DNA of 64,000 bases from Diadema setosum (Eukaryota; Echinodermata; Echinoidea; Diadematoida; Diadematidae). The DNA lies in contig CM067070.1 of the NCBI GenBank assembly GCA_033980235.1, positions 27,308,627 through 27,372,626 of the forward strand. The letters run 5' to 3'. The translations under genes were made by a program, and so were the position numbers. Positions within the stretch are counted from its first letter, which is position 1. Every line of letters starts with the position of its first letter. This document shows positions 48,614 to 61,030 of this stretch, in pieces. A model generated the notes under the pieces. The model was not told the DNA's origin. It saw only the letters and a program-made list of their open reading frames with translations, and searched no databases.

Positions 48614-51432
48614 TAAAAGAAAATTAGAAAGTGAGCAATAACAAAATACCAAAAATGTCAACCTATCAAAAAAAAAAGAAGCTACTTGTATTTACGATCA
48701 ACAAAGATGAATTTCTCTATAAAATCTATTTGACCAGAAAGATACACATTAGATGCTTTCTTTGCAAATCTTATGACATCAGATTTATTACTTATAGTAC
48801 ATTATGCCATGAGTAAATCATAGCTGCAGATTCATATTAAGGCCCCTGAGTTTGACGAGGCTGTCTTATTATGGATTCAATTCAACCAAGATAGTTAAAT
48901 CGAACAGCAAACTTTTACACTTAGAAATCTTTGCGTATTTTATACACCTTAGTTCTTCGTAACACTTATTGGGACATCCGCGCACTGAGCACAACTCATT
49001 AAACCAGCGATGAATCTAAAGTTAGAAAATAATAATCATTGTGATCTCGATGATGTGCTGTTATGATTATGTTCGATAGAGCTGTAAAATATTCAACCTT
49101 CAAACATACCTTTGCTTATGCTTGTAACAACGGACAGTTCTACATACACGCACGTAGCCTTTATTTGCGAGGACTACGATACTATATACATTATTGGTTT
49201 TTTTTTTAAAGTTAAACAGAGTTAAAAGCCATTAAGGCTTTGTAAAATGGCTTTTTACGGAGGGCACTGTTTTAATGCTTATTTCGCAAATGCAATTTTA
49301 ATGTGGCGCGTGACAGTGAATTATGAAGGAGAAAAAAAGTTAAAGGAGTCACGTTTATTCTCAACAGCAAAATAGTAACATAACTGTTGCTGTGTATCAT
49401 TGTATGCAATTATAATGATTTAGCAAAGATATTAATATCTTAGAGGAAGAATTGTCGTAGATTAGTTGACACGTTTTCGTCAATCTTTGTTGTGGTGTAA
49501 CGCTCAGCTTCAACAATGTTCAAAGGCAAATTTCACTTTTCTTACTCATCATGCTGATAAGAGTTAATAAGAAAAAGAAGTGCGAAAAACAAAACCCTGA
49601 CACACCGTGTGTGATTGAGAGGCCATATTATTGCATGAACACACTGTCTAGCCATCTTTATGCACTTGTTATAGGTCCAATTTAGACATTCTTATAGGTA
49701 AGAAATACTGCGAAAGGATTCTCTTCAGTAAATTTGTAATGGGAAGATGACATTTCTTCATTTTGCTATTTCTTTTTTTTTTTAATGTGGGTTGGAAACA
49801 GCAGCTGCATGCAGAGGTATTAAATTTTAGATTCGTCTTCAACGACAGAAATCCACGATGGCAATTAGAAATGACATCCCGGTAACATTGGCATAACCGC
49901 CTATCAGACGAAATTGTAATAGAAAAACATACTTTGAGTTAATTAACCCATCGAATCCTGAGAGAATTTTGCTTTATAAATAAGCAACTTGTTTCTATAA
50001 AGTTAATGGGGTAGCGTGTATTGGAGAAAACTCAGATGAAACTGGTAAGAATCATTAAATTTGCACAAAATCAACACAAATCACACAAAGTTGTGAATTT
50101 TTGACAACAGCGTTAGATTTATATCTTTTAAAAACATGTTGCCAATTCAAGGAAAGGTGACAAATTTAGCGAGTTAGAAGCTTTCGGTATACCTGTACCC
50201 AAAATGAACAATATAAACAAAAACTTACATGGGAAATTTTAATGTACCTTTTATGAAAAAAGAACAACGACTATCAGTCAACGAAAAGATACATTATCTC
50301 TTTGGCTTCTCTGACTTGTTTGGTAAGATCTAATGGTTACAATGATTGTTCGTGTCATATATCTTTATTATTAATACGCTGTTTAAGCAACCACTTTCGT
50401 TTCCAGCATTATTATTGTTCTTGCATAAAACATTATCTTTACTTCTCGCGACACCCTTCTCTCTGTGTTTGTTATGCAGTATGTTCATACCGTCATGAAA
50501 TTAGTAATATAGAGTCCTGCGGCCCCTCCGCTGAAGTTCCATAATTATTTAGTGTGGCAATGGTTGCATTGATTTGCTATGACAGTAACCAGAAAACAAC
50601 CAGTCAGCTATCGGCGATGGTTTCTGTGATTTAGTGTAACTCACAGAAAATTGCAAACATCTTTATGAACTGTGTCCCTGGTTTCATAAGTATTTAATTA
50701 TAGAGATTGGGATTATTTTACAGTGGGAAAAATCAAATGGTTGTGATTATCAAGAGATTGAAATAATCCAGTCTCTTCCAAAAGCTGAATAAGATACAAA
50801 CAAACAAATAAACAAACAAACAAACATAACCCTAACTGCCATTAATTACTTTTTGAGAATGAAACTGAGGTCCCATCAGTGAAGTTTATAATAACAATGA
50901 GCGTCAAAACTTTATTTCTCTATTTATAACTCTATTTTATTTGATATGCAGTCGCGCAAATTCTGTCAAACTATGGTGATACTTAATATTCTGATTTTCA
51001 TGTATCGGAATAAACACTTTCTAATGTCGGTGTATTGCACTGCTTATCAGCAGCAGAGTCATTACCATTTTGAATAAAGCGCAAATGAAGTTCTGACAAT
51101 CATAACAATTATCTTTTCTATCGTCTTTGTCAGTGATTTAGATTGTGATATATGCACTGATATACAATAATTTGTACTGACCTTCCGTCATTACAAGGGG
51201 GTATAAAGAAGAATGGAAAAGCAGTCCACTGGATATGAATCAGACTTGTAAGCCTACCTCATGTAGGCCTACTCATCAAGTATACCTATTATCGTCATGC
51301 TACGCTTCCGTGGATTACGACAAAGGAAAGAAGCTGTTGTACTTTGCTCCACTTCTTTCTTTTTTTCTCCCGGCGATAGAAACAGAATTCTGAACCACCA
51401 TAAGCAAGATAGGGATATCAAGGTTGTTACAC

Positions 51433-51466
<34 letters not shown>

Positions 51467-51469
<3 letters not shown>

Positions 51470-51713
51470 GAGCTTGTTTGCAAAAACAGATAAGTCCATT
51501 TTTGGAGATTTTGAAGTACGGTCTCTGTCATAAAGTACAAAATAATACCTTTTAAATGATATATTGGTCACTACATATAAAGGTATATTTTTGAAGTTAT
51601 GGTCAAAAGAAGCAAAAATTTTCTTATTATTCCCTTTATTTTTCTTGACCTTTAATCGCAAATATCTCCATTTGACAAATATGGACTTATCGGTTTTTGC
51701 AAACAAACTCTTC
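51467..51713 (-). mobile_element. TA-tract element family E, copy 4
   Basis: Same family in inverse orientation, between (TA)n tracts in the region between the two genes; open frame preserved on the minus strand. Confidence 0.8.
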
Positions 51714-51725
51714 ATATATATATAT

Positions 51726-51774
<49 letters not shown>

Positions 51775-51899
51775 CATGAATCCTGCTTTAGGGGGACACT
51801 TTGTGTCTCCTAAACGTTTTCAACTATATTCTTACACCATTCAATCGCATGCTTTACTGCTGACAGTGCTTATCTACACAATATCTCCCTAAATGGATC

Positions 51900-52062
51900 C
51901 AGAGTTATATGTCTTATATTAAATATTATATATTGTATATCATATAGTATACATAATATATATCATATATTATATGTTACATATTATATATGGGTATGTA
52001 TTATATATTGCATATTGCATATTATATATTGTTACATATTACATATCATTTAGTTTACATTA
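51900..52062. repeat. TATATTA-type degenerate tandem array
   Basis: Repeated words ATATATTATATAT, CATATTATATAT and TTACATATTATAT without a fixed period, followed by (TG)n. No gene content. Confidence 0.7.
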
Positions 52063-53720
52063 CATATGTGTGTGCGTGTGTGTGTGTGTGTGTATAAAGA
52101 GACAGAAATACTGAAGAAAATGCCTGTATAGAAGCAGAGCAGAAAAATGCTCATAATACAAGTACCGCAGAACAATCCCTCAAAACACATGGCAATTAAT
52201 CACTTCGCTCACATTGTAATTCAGTACACAGGATACATTATATGCACCGTTGAAACAAAAACAAAAAGAAGTATTATTACATCGACAGGAAATAAGGTGT
52301 AATTGAATGACAAAAGTAGACATACACAGCGAGTCTCTTCGTTGTGTTATAATAAGCCCAAATGCAAGAGGTATACAGTGGATATATGTATTCATACAAA
52401 CATTATCCTTACATATACATGTATACTCCTGTTGGACTGTGTGTGTGTGTGGATGAATTTGTGTGCATGTGCGTGCAAAATCAATTCAATAAACATTCAT
52501 TTACCATACCCTCGACCAGATTCGAACGCTTTCATCACTACATACATGGAAGAAACGCTCGATCAGAAGAGGTATGAACTTAGACTTCTTATGTCATCAT
52601 CACAATTACTACCAATTTAGATTGTTTTTATAATTTTAATGTGGAGCATCCAACCTTGAACCTTGAAGATAAAATCTCGACAGCTAGCTATATCAGCTTG
52701 TCCACGAAGCTAAACTAAACTAACAAACAAAACAACAGGATATAAAGCAAAATCATAGGTACTTCTGTTTCATTTTTAAATGGTGGATATCAGCGTTAAT
52801 ACGGGCCCTATATAACGTTCCGTTTGTTTGCATGAGTGATTTTCAATCAATATGACGTAAGATGGTTGGATAGCCCATTCTGCTCTAGTGTACTAGCTGG
52901 TATGAATTCCAAGGGGTCCAGTTGTGTGTATCGTTTGGAGAGGACCATTCTTGATCCTACAACCAAACAGATTACACCGAACTATCTTCTTGGGACTATG
53001 AGCACCTCGAAACAACACTGGTGAGGTAATGGTAAATCGGAAAGCTAATCCGTATAGTGCCTATACGCTCTTCAATGATAAAAGTAAAACCCGACCTTTG
53101 TACGTGCCTTTCAATAATACACTCGCATTTCCCATTACATTTCCAACTGTATGCACACACGCCCAAGATTCAACGTGTATTGTGTATACTCCTCATAGTC
53201 GGTATTTTATGGTACGATCGGCAGAAGCTGGGTACTAGAAACTGACGTAATGCCCTATAATATCCGCAAGCAGACGATTTACCGCTTGTCACGTGCTACT
53301 TACTGGACTGTGGATTGCCGTGAATTGACCTTTGGCTTGAGAGATCATGTGATCACAATCAGACACGGATCTACACGCTAAACACCAACAAGTGAGTGCG
53401 GAAGCTAGTTCGCTGTATATGTACACAGTAACGCTTCCGTACAGAGCCCACTGTGCATGCGTGCACATCACTCGACCTCTCAAAGTCTGTTTGGAAACAC
53501 ACAGAACTCTGAACCTTTGGAATGGAGTGTACGTGCATTTGATGATAATGGTTGCATACAGTGTCTATAATCGATATGATGTTATCGAAAGTATTTACTG
53601 ATCGTTCAAACAACGTGAATACTTCGTACGTGTGTGCAGGATCACCTGACATTTAGTGTACAGCAGACGGGAGCGCGCTGGTGGCGCGGTGCCCGTGAGT
53701 GTCCGCCGGTGTTGTTTTAT

Positions 53721-53777
53721 ATGTGTATAATAGACGGCCGTCAAGCTATATGGATCCAGATAAGCCACGACTCGTAG
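53721..53777 (+). promoter_or_regulatory. Overlapping upstream ORF of the TM2 gene
   Basis: An ATG 29 bp before the chosen start opens an 18-codon ORF in another frame that ends at a TAG inside the main coding region. If the transcript starts upstream of it, ribosomes using this ATG would bypass the main start, so it could dampen translation. The transcript start is not known. Confidence 0.45.
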
Positions 53778-54449
53778 ACCTAGCTCGACAGTTTCTTGCC
53801 TCCGGTACAAGTTACGAAGACAGCGCGATGTCTTCTACTGAGGAAGATACCAGCGAAAGTAAGAAGGGGCCTCTGCCAGCAAGCACCGAGTACCCTTATC
53901 CTGAGGACCAGTATCCCAGCCAGAATCCACTAGCAGAACCCTCTGCTCCACTGCAGCATGAAGACGGGACTCCCGTATCATCGGCAAGGGGCGGGGATGC
54001 TGCCGCTGCGAATCCGCCTCCTGGGGCGTACCATCAGACTCGGGAGGGCCCCCACCTCCCTGATCAGACACTGCCTGGCCCCGATTCCGCAGGAAATAGT
54101 GTTGCGAGGACTTTGCCAGCCAACCGGCAACAACGTGTGATTAAAGTCGAGGACAAATCCCTCTGTGAGGCTTACATTCTCTGTATCCCCCTTGGATTTC
54201 TTGGTCTCCACCACTTTTACCTGGGACGCATAGGAATTGGATTCCTCTACTTCTTCACCTTGGGGGTGTTCGGGATAGGCTGGATCATCGACTGGTTCCG
54301 ACTGCCGTGGTTGGTAAAGAGCACTAACCGGAAGAGGAGGGAGAAAGCCGAGAGGGGTTACATCCTGTATGGTGGGCCCTTCAATGAGCTGGAAGACAGA
54401 CAGGTCTCTATGGCTTACCTTTACTGGCTACCTCCGGTCGGACTCATAG
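53750..54449 (+). CDS. TM2 protein exon 1: N-terminal tail, TM2-1 and half of TM2-2
   Basis: The start is the ATG at 53750 (MDPDKPRLVDLARQF), the first ATG in this frame; the open frame runs 51 bp further up without an ATG. TM2-1 contains FLGLHHFYLGRIGIGF and GIGWIIDWFRLPWLV. The exon ends after WLPPVGLI with donor GTAAGG, splitting TM2-2 exactly at its G-x-H-H turn. An upstream overlapping ORF covers the start. Confidence 0.87.
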
Positions 54450-54750
54450 GTAAGGAACGTATACGTGGACGGTAGAAGGGGCTGAATATCCTCCCTCTTT
54501 ACACCTCATCAACCTTATTCCACGCGAAACATATTACTATCTCTTTCTTGGTATCTCGGTTATGTAACATAAACAAGAAACCTGTTCTGTAACGTACATC
54601 TATTATGTGATATACGGATTTATCATATATATATATATATATATATGCATATTATATATATTATATAGGCATATAATATTTGATATATAGGGTCAATGTG
54701 TGTGTTTGTGTGCATGTATGTGTGTGTACATGTCCATTGTTCTTCCGGGT

Positions 54751-54910
54751 AAAGGGTAAGTTTATCCAAAATATATGGATTGAGTGCGAGTGCAATGATG
54801 TTATTAAAGTAGAACACTTCAGTGAAGTTTGAAAAAAAAGTCGGAAAGTCCATTCAAATGTTTGTATGAATTGTAAACGTTTCGGTTTTGTTGGAAGAAT
54901 TACTTTTGAA
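54751..54910 (+). mobile_element. Foldback family F, diverged partial copy
   Basis: Begins AAAGGGTAAGTTTATCC and continues with 'ggattgagtgcgagtgcaatgatg', aligning to the left arm of the element at 1005-1562. No right arm is seen. It lies in the TM2 gene intron. Confidence 0.55.
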
Positions 54911-55522
54911 AATTGCTAATGGTTGTAGATTTATGTGAAAAAAAGCGGAGGGTAGTACATACGAAACTATTCCATTCAATAACTGCAAACAATGGTTGTT
55001 TATATCATGTGTTCATTATATTCGAATGTTATATTGTGGTATATGTATAATAGTGGGCATATGTACTTTGACAATGTACAAAGTAGATGAAATGATATGA
55101 CTTTATCAAAATATGAAGAGAAACAAAATGGACATACATTGTAGTTTGCTGGCAGGATTTCAAAATATATCCTACAATTGGAGCTCTGTCAGCTGACCAT
55201 TAGTAATAATGTCACTGGTTTGAGAAAGTGCTGCGCAAAATCTCAATCTCATGCGTATGTTCATATTAATATATTTCGTAGGCAACTTGAACATGCTTTA
55301 AAGGACTTGTTATAATACGGCAACATCCATTATGCTACATTCCTGTAAACAATTTCTGTCAAACTCTTATATCCATTTTGTGATGAAGCAACAAAATAAC
55401 GCCATATACGTGTACTGACATGATGTGGTCCATGTCTTCTCTATAACAAGGCTGTATTAACACTCAAAGAGATTCAACGCATCGTATACACCGCACCGTT
55501 TTTGTTTTTCCTTTCGTAACAG

Positions 55523-56511
55523 GTGGACACCACTATTACCTTGGTCGCATCTGGTTTGGCGCCCTCTATACGCTGACTCTGGGCTTGTTTGGTGTGGGAT
55601 GGCTCGTCGACTTGTTCCGCATCTACGTTCTCACCAAGAGGGTAAACGAGGATATCCGTACCCTGCGCTCCGGGCGTCCCATCCCGACCAATGACCCAGA
55701 TCGGATGCATCTAGACGACGCCTACGTGCTGGCATTCCCACTGGGCTTCCTCGGACTGCACCATTTCTACATGAGGCGGTGGATGGTGGGCGTGGTCTAC
55801 TTCTTAACTTTTGGTTGTGTGGGTATTGGCTTCCTCATCGACCTTTTCCGACTGCCATATCTGTTGCGCCGTAGAAAGAGAGAGCTGGCTGCGGGGGAAA
55901 ACAAGTACCACCTAGACGATGCCTACCTCATGTGGTTCCCTCTAGGACCCCTGGGACTCCATCACATGTACCTCGGCCGCTGGGTGTGGGGCATTGCTTA
56001 CTTCTTTACGCTGGGACTCATGGGGATAGGTTGGCTAATTGATTTCTGCCGCTTGCCGTTCTTGGTTAGACGTGCCAACGCAAAGCTAGAGAGGCAGCCA
56101 TTGATATCTAACGCCTCTCCGCCGGCTGCGCGAGACATGGTTCCTGGCACTCACCCTTCAGCAGGCACGGGCAGCGTTAATACATACCAAAATTCAACAG
56201 TGGGATACCCGGCTCCCCACCAAGGCCAGGTGCCGTTGGCGGCGGTAAGCGGGCACATGGCAGTGTATGCATTTCCTCTCGACGCGCACGGGCATCCGAT
56301 TTGGACGCAGGGAGTTTCCTGGGCAGAGGAACATAGGCGTGACCCAAGCACGATGCCATCTTGGTTGCCCCCAGCAACGGGACCCTCCCATGCACTGCGT
56401 CCTGCCGAACCGCCTCCGCCCTACTCCCGGACAGATGTCCACACCCAGCCCTCCGCCCCGCCTCCTGAAGATTCAGCCCCAACAAGACTAGGACACAAAG
56501 ATTTTGTGTAA
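55523..56511 (+). CDS. TM2 protein exon 2: rest of TM2-2, TM2-3, TM2-4, Pro-rich tail
   Basis: Acceptor TTTCGTAACAG, phase 1. It continues TM2-2 (GGHHYYLGRIWFG, GVGWLVDLFR), then TM2-3 (FLGLHHFYMRRW; the usual Gly-Arg is Arg-Arg) and TM2-4 (GLHHMYLGRWVWG, GIGWLIDFCRLPFLV). The tail has EPPPPYS, a PPxY motif of the kind bound by NEDD4-type WW domains, and ends KDFV, compatible with a class III PDZ ligand. The stop is TAA at 56509-56511. Confidence 0.9.
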
Positions 56512-56833
56512 TCAGTAAGCTTATCCACACAAAATTTGATTAAGAAATCTATAAAGGCTGGAGAGTTCCTCGTGTTTTGATGCGTGGAAAACGGGTACAC
56601 TGCCTCACAATGTTTGACACACGACTTGGAAGAAAACCTTGCCGGTACACATATCAACATGGTATCGAATTACTGGAATAGTAGCGCACTGGGGAGAAGT
56701 CTATGAAAAGCGAATTTATTTGCCACTAAAGTAAAGTCATAATGATATATTGTATTTGTTCCATCTCTGCCGAATCGGAAAAGAAAGAAATCAAAGTTTT
56801 CATTTTTTATACTGTAGTCTTTCTGTTAGTCCA

Positions 56834-56839
56834 AATAAA
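56834..56839 (+). other. Poly(A) signal AATAAA of the TM2 gene
   Basis: A canonical AATAAA about 325 bp after the stop, followed within 10-35 bp by a T/G-rich run (repeated TTTG), the usual downstream element arrangement. Confidence 0.6.
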
Positions 56840-59802
56840 TTTTGTTTGTTTGTTTGTTTGTTTTTACATCGCAGCTTCTGGCATATACATTTCTGTTTGT
56901 AGCTCTACTGGCTAACTCTTGGTCTTCAGGTTTGTAGCATCGAAAAAAAGGAAGATCTCGACTATTGATTCTGATTGACAGATAATAATCATCGTTCTGT
57001 CGTTTCCTTTGACAGCATTTAAGCACTAAAATGTTCTGCCTATTGGAGAACATAGCAGACACGTTTCGCTTGTCGTCACATACATGATCGTGTGATCTTA
57101 TTTTATATAATGGCTGACTAGAATTCCGCTTGTCCACATAATATTTCAAGAAAACTGCGTTACTGGAATCCAGACTAGCTGAAAATTTTCTAGCGGGTAC
57201 ATGTGTTCTTATTAATAAGTCTGTTTTTTCCTTTTTGTTTTGTTATTTGTTTGTTTGTTCATTTGTTTTGAATTTAGAAACGAAAAGAAGTATATAAACG
57301 TAAGCTTTTGCGGTGGCGTCGTCATATTGCATAATCTTCTCTGAAATAGGAGAGAAGCTAGGCAACGCTCTATGACGGAATGGTGGTAATGATAATGATA
57401 TTAGATCTTTTAGAAAAAAAAAAGCTGTCCAATATTGTCTTTCCCGTGTACTTACTGTCAAGTAGTCTGAATGCGCACATAACCCGTGACACGCATGACT
57501 AGTCATGTCTAATTGTATATATCGCAGTCATTAATAGTATTATGTACTTAGGCTCGCTTTGTTCGTTGTTCGCCAGGGCGGAATAAAAAAAAAGGAAGTA
57601 TCAGAATTAGGTTTTTGTGAGCGAACACAGGTTATGGTAAATTGAGCCTTTTTTTTAACGTGATGTCTTTCTTGAAAAAAGTGACTCTGAAAGGATGCAA
57701 ACGAATTTTGTAAGAGTATTTTTATATGTGTATGTTCATACCAAAGAGAGCTTATATCAAACAAATAAGCTTCTGGGTTTTGTATTTCTGGTGCATCTTT
57801 GCTTTTACTACATAGATAAATGTAAAGCGGACAGTTTCGTGTCTGCAGTTAGAACTGTTTTTATGTCGTATTTACATCACTTTGCTAAACGTGTCAAATG
57901 CTCGTTGATGTCAAAGTATTCTGTTTAGTCTCTTAATATAAAGGAAGAAATGACATGTTTTTAGAGTGGTGGTCTATGCACCAGGATTCGTGCGCATCAT
58001 GAACAGGTATGAGAGAGCTGTCATTTCATATATACTGAAGGAACAAGTTATTTTGATAAAATTGCGGACGTGGTATGACTTCGAAAGATAATCTTGACAA
58101 ACATGCACTTGCATTTTCTAAATTTCTGTCATATTTTAAAAACAAACAAAATATACTCTTCTCGTTCGTTGACTGTCGTCGTTTCCTTTTCTTTGTTGTA
58201 ATCCCTTGAAAGTAAGAGATGCTATTATAGTTCGCATTAGATTTGTGTGAGTAAAAAAAAAAGAAGAGATAAATAAAATAAATTCAAAAACGGCATATAT
58301 AACCTAATGTACTGTATTCAGGATAGTTCGTGCATAGTTTACTTCCTGTACTACTTTCATGCACCTTCTACTCTTTTTGTACTTTTCGAAAATATGCAAA
58401 CGGTATACATGTATTGTTCTTCTAGGAAACATATAGCATCCATATGTTTTGCCAAATTACGTTTTAAACAATAGTCGTTACCTCGTCGGTATTTGCCGAG
58501 CTGCCATGGCTTTTCGGCGTTTGTTTTAAGAAACAATGTTACCTACCTATTAATTTGCAAATATTTATGTACTTAGTATACGTAGTTCAAGACACAAAAT
58601 ATGAAAAAATAATTGAAGAAAACATGCTATACGATCAAGGACTTCTATCGTTACTAGTCGTTGCTTGTAGTGGCGCAGTGATTCGCGTCTGTCTGCTTCT
58701 CGTAGTATGTTACATGTTCAGAGCACTCCTGCATGGTACAGTAATAACAACGGCGAACTTTGGCTCTGCGACGCGACCGCTATCAAAGACGACGCATAGA
58801 CTCCCGAGTGGGACAATGAAAACAGTTGTGTCGCACGTCATGACATCGTGAAGGACACCATTTTCCCGTAATTAGCGTCATCTTCTTAAGAGTTCGCATC
58901 GCAGATCTAAATTTCGCCAATGAGTCCATTGAACAAGAATTCCACATGCAAATCCATTTCATGCGTATATCATTCATGTTACATTGTATGTATGATTTAT
59001 AATTGAGCCTTGAATTTTATTTTTGATTTCTGACCGCATGTTTTGATCGCGAAGTGAAAGTGTAAACCTCGTTAGCCTAATGATGATTTAAAGTGGAAAT
59101 AAATGAAATGAAAACTGATATTCGTGCCCCACAGAGTGCTAAATATTGTACTTTCTTCTTTTGTAAAGCGGGATAAATGAATAAATAATAAGAAATATAT
59201 ATACAAGTGTATATACTTGCATCTATACTAGTGAATATCGTCTGTATTCAGTTCTCAATGGATACAATGATATAAAACTAGGAAAAGATTTCGTAATACA
59301 TGTATCGCACGTGGCCTGTTTTTTTTTTCTTGAAATGTATGCAAGTGTATAAGCATAAATATCTATATATGAATAAATCAAATAGTGTGTGTGTGTGTGT
59401 GTTTGTGTAAGTGTGTACACTCTCATGTAATATGTTTATTTGCAAATGGTGAAAGCTTACCTAACAAAAATATTTGTTGAATGTTTTCAGTTTATAATTA
59501 AAGAAGCACCCTTTGGCAAAGTTTAGGCTAAAGAGAGGATTTCGTCTCTTTATTACTTTTATTCTCATAACTATCATCGTTATCATGATTACTAACGCTG
59601 TGATTAGTAGCTGTGATAGAACCATCACTATTAAAACAAAATTCACTCTGAGATATCTCTCACATGGCATTATCATTTCATGATAAAACCATGTTTGATA
59701 TATTTTGTATATTATATATTTATTCTAGCGAGCAATGTTTGCAAGGTGATCCTGAAGCCATCAAAATTAATCGTCGATTTCTCCGTTGATTCAAAAAGAA
59801 TG

Positions 59803-59868
59803 CGAGAAGGCGAAAAGGGTAAAGAGAGGGGGAGAGAGAGAGAGAGGCGGGGGGGGGGGGGGGGGGGC
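59803..59868 (+). repeat. Purine-only (GA)n / poly-G tract
   Basis: 'gagagagagagag' followed by a run of about 17 G. A strand-asymmetric purine tract of this kind can form triplex or quadruplex DNA. Confidence 0.8.
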
Positions 59869-60689
59869 TCTGAGCTGGATCGGGAACTAATGAACTCCAT
59901 GCAGTCCACAGTAGTTTACACTTTTTATCCACGGTCCGCAAATCGCCATGCACTGTCAAAGTGGTAAACTGAGTAAAGCTGTAGTCACTGTATGACTCAG
60001 TTCTCCGCAGACCAAAAGCGTGCGTTTAGACCTTTTACAGCGTTAACTATTATGTATGCCCACTTGTAATTATCATGAAATCAACGAGTTGACTGAGAAG
60101 GTGTCGTGTAATGACACACCTGATAATCTTCTCTGCTGTCAACAAAGTCGGTGATAAAAGATCACTATTGACAATAGTCACACCTCTAATTTGCTAGCCT
60201 GGAATGAGTCTGGAAGAATAATCTACACTAACAAAAGTATCCAACCTCTGTTTAAAAAAAGTTGTTCGAAGTTCTTATACTTCACTTTCCATCGCAATTT
60301 AAGTGGATAATGTGTTGTTTTTTTTATAGTGTATCTGGAATAGTTGCTATGGGCATCACGTGATCTGCATACGTGATTATGCACTGAACATTCAACATAG
60401 GGAAACGGAATATAATAATTCACTTAGGAGTAGAGTTTTCTTGATTTCACCCCCCCCCCAAATAAATTTACAATCCAAATGTTTCGATTTACTTTACGAC
60501 TGTCAGGAACGTAAATTTTATTCGAGTTGGTTTTCTACATCCTCCTATAGAATCGCAACTCATCCCGGCGAATTTATGTCGTCACCGAGATTAAAGTATA
60601 ACACTGGGTAAACATACGAATGATGTTAAAAAACAGAGAGTCCATAAATCATCAAGAACAGGGACTATTTGCAGAAGCCCTCAACCCGA

Positions 60690-61030
60690 CCTGTCCTCAG
60701 CATGCGCAAGTCACCCCGTCTTGGCGCCCAAACAAAGAGCGGTTGTAATATAGCACGATGGCGCCGTGCGGTGCATCGTCTGCATTCGCAGCCTGCGAAG
60801 GGTAGCAAAATGCAGTGTGTGCGCGCCATTACCCTGCACTACTGCCTGCAGAATGGTGCGGGTGCGTGCAAAGTTATATCTCTTGTGCCTTCTGATGGTA
60901 AATGTGCGATATGTTATCATCGTCGGAGGGAAGGGCGGGAAATCGCGCAGGTGCGTCATGAACGAGTGGCACAGAACCTCCAGGTAGGACCACGGTACTG
61001 GCGTCAAGTTCATCCCTGCATGCAAAACTA
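60690..61030. promoter_or_regulatory. CpG-richer patch, possible promoter or first exon
   Basis: In an AT-rich setting this patch has many CG dinucleotides, a CATGCGCA (NRF-1-like) word at 60701, ATGGCGCCGTGCGG, TGCGCGCCAT and TGCGTCA (CRE-like). A frame is open on + and another on -, with a possible donor GTAAAT at 60899. I recognise no protein. It could be an unmethylated promoter, a first exon of a downstream gene, or a GC-rich repeat. Confidence 0.25.

Larger units (their letters stand above)
48614..53720. other. Region between the two genes
   Basis: No conserved coding frame was recognised. It contains TA-tract element copy 4, microsatellites and unique AT-rich DNA. The last 100 bp before the TM2 gene (53640-53720) are GC-richer, with GGGAGCGCGCTGGTGGCGCG, fitting a promoter or 5' UTR. 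Confidence 0.5.
53750..56511 (+). other. Gene span: four-TM2-domain membrane protein
   Basis: Two coding exons (53750-54449 and 55523-56511) join in phase 1 to give 562 residues. Residues 1-130 are disordered, rich in Pro/Ser/Glu. Four TM2-type units follow at about 136-195, 222-280, 296-350 and 361-415, each with a hydrophobic helix, the G-x-x-G-x-H-H-x-Y turn, a second helix and G-[IV]-G-[WF]-[LI]-[IV]-D at its end, then a basic linker. Residues 416-562 form a Pro-rich tail. TM2 domains are paired-helix membrane modules found alone, in tandem, and in DNAJC22/wurst; no J domain is visible here. The function is unknown; a membrane scaffold or adaptor is only a guess. Confidence 0.88.

Noticed and set aside
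58555..58851. 98-codon frame with a hydrophobic N-terminal half
   Set aside because: No ATG context, splice site or homology that I can recognise, and composition like its surroundings.
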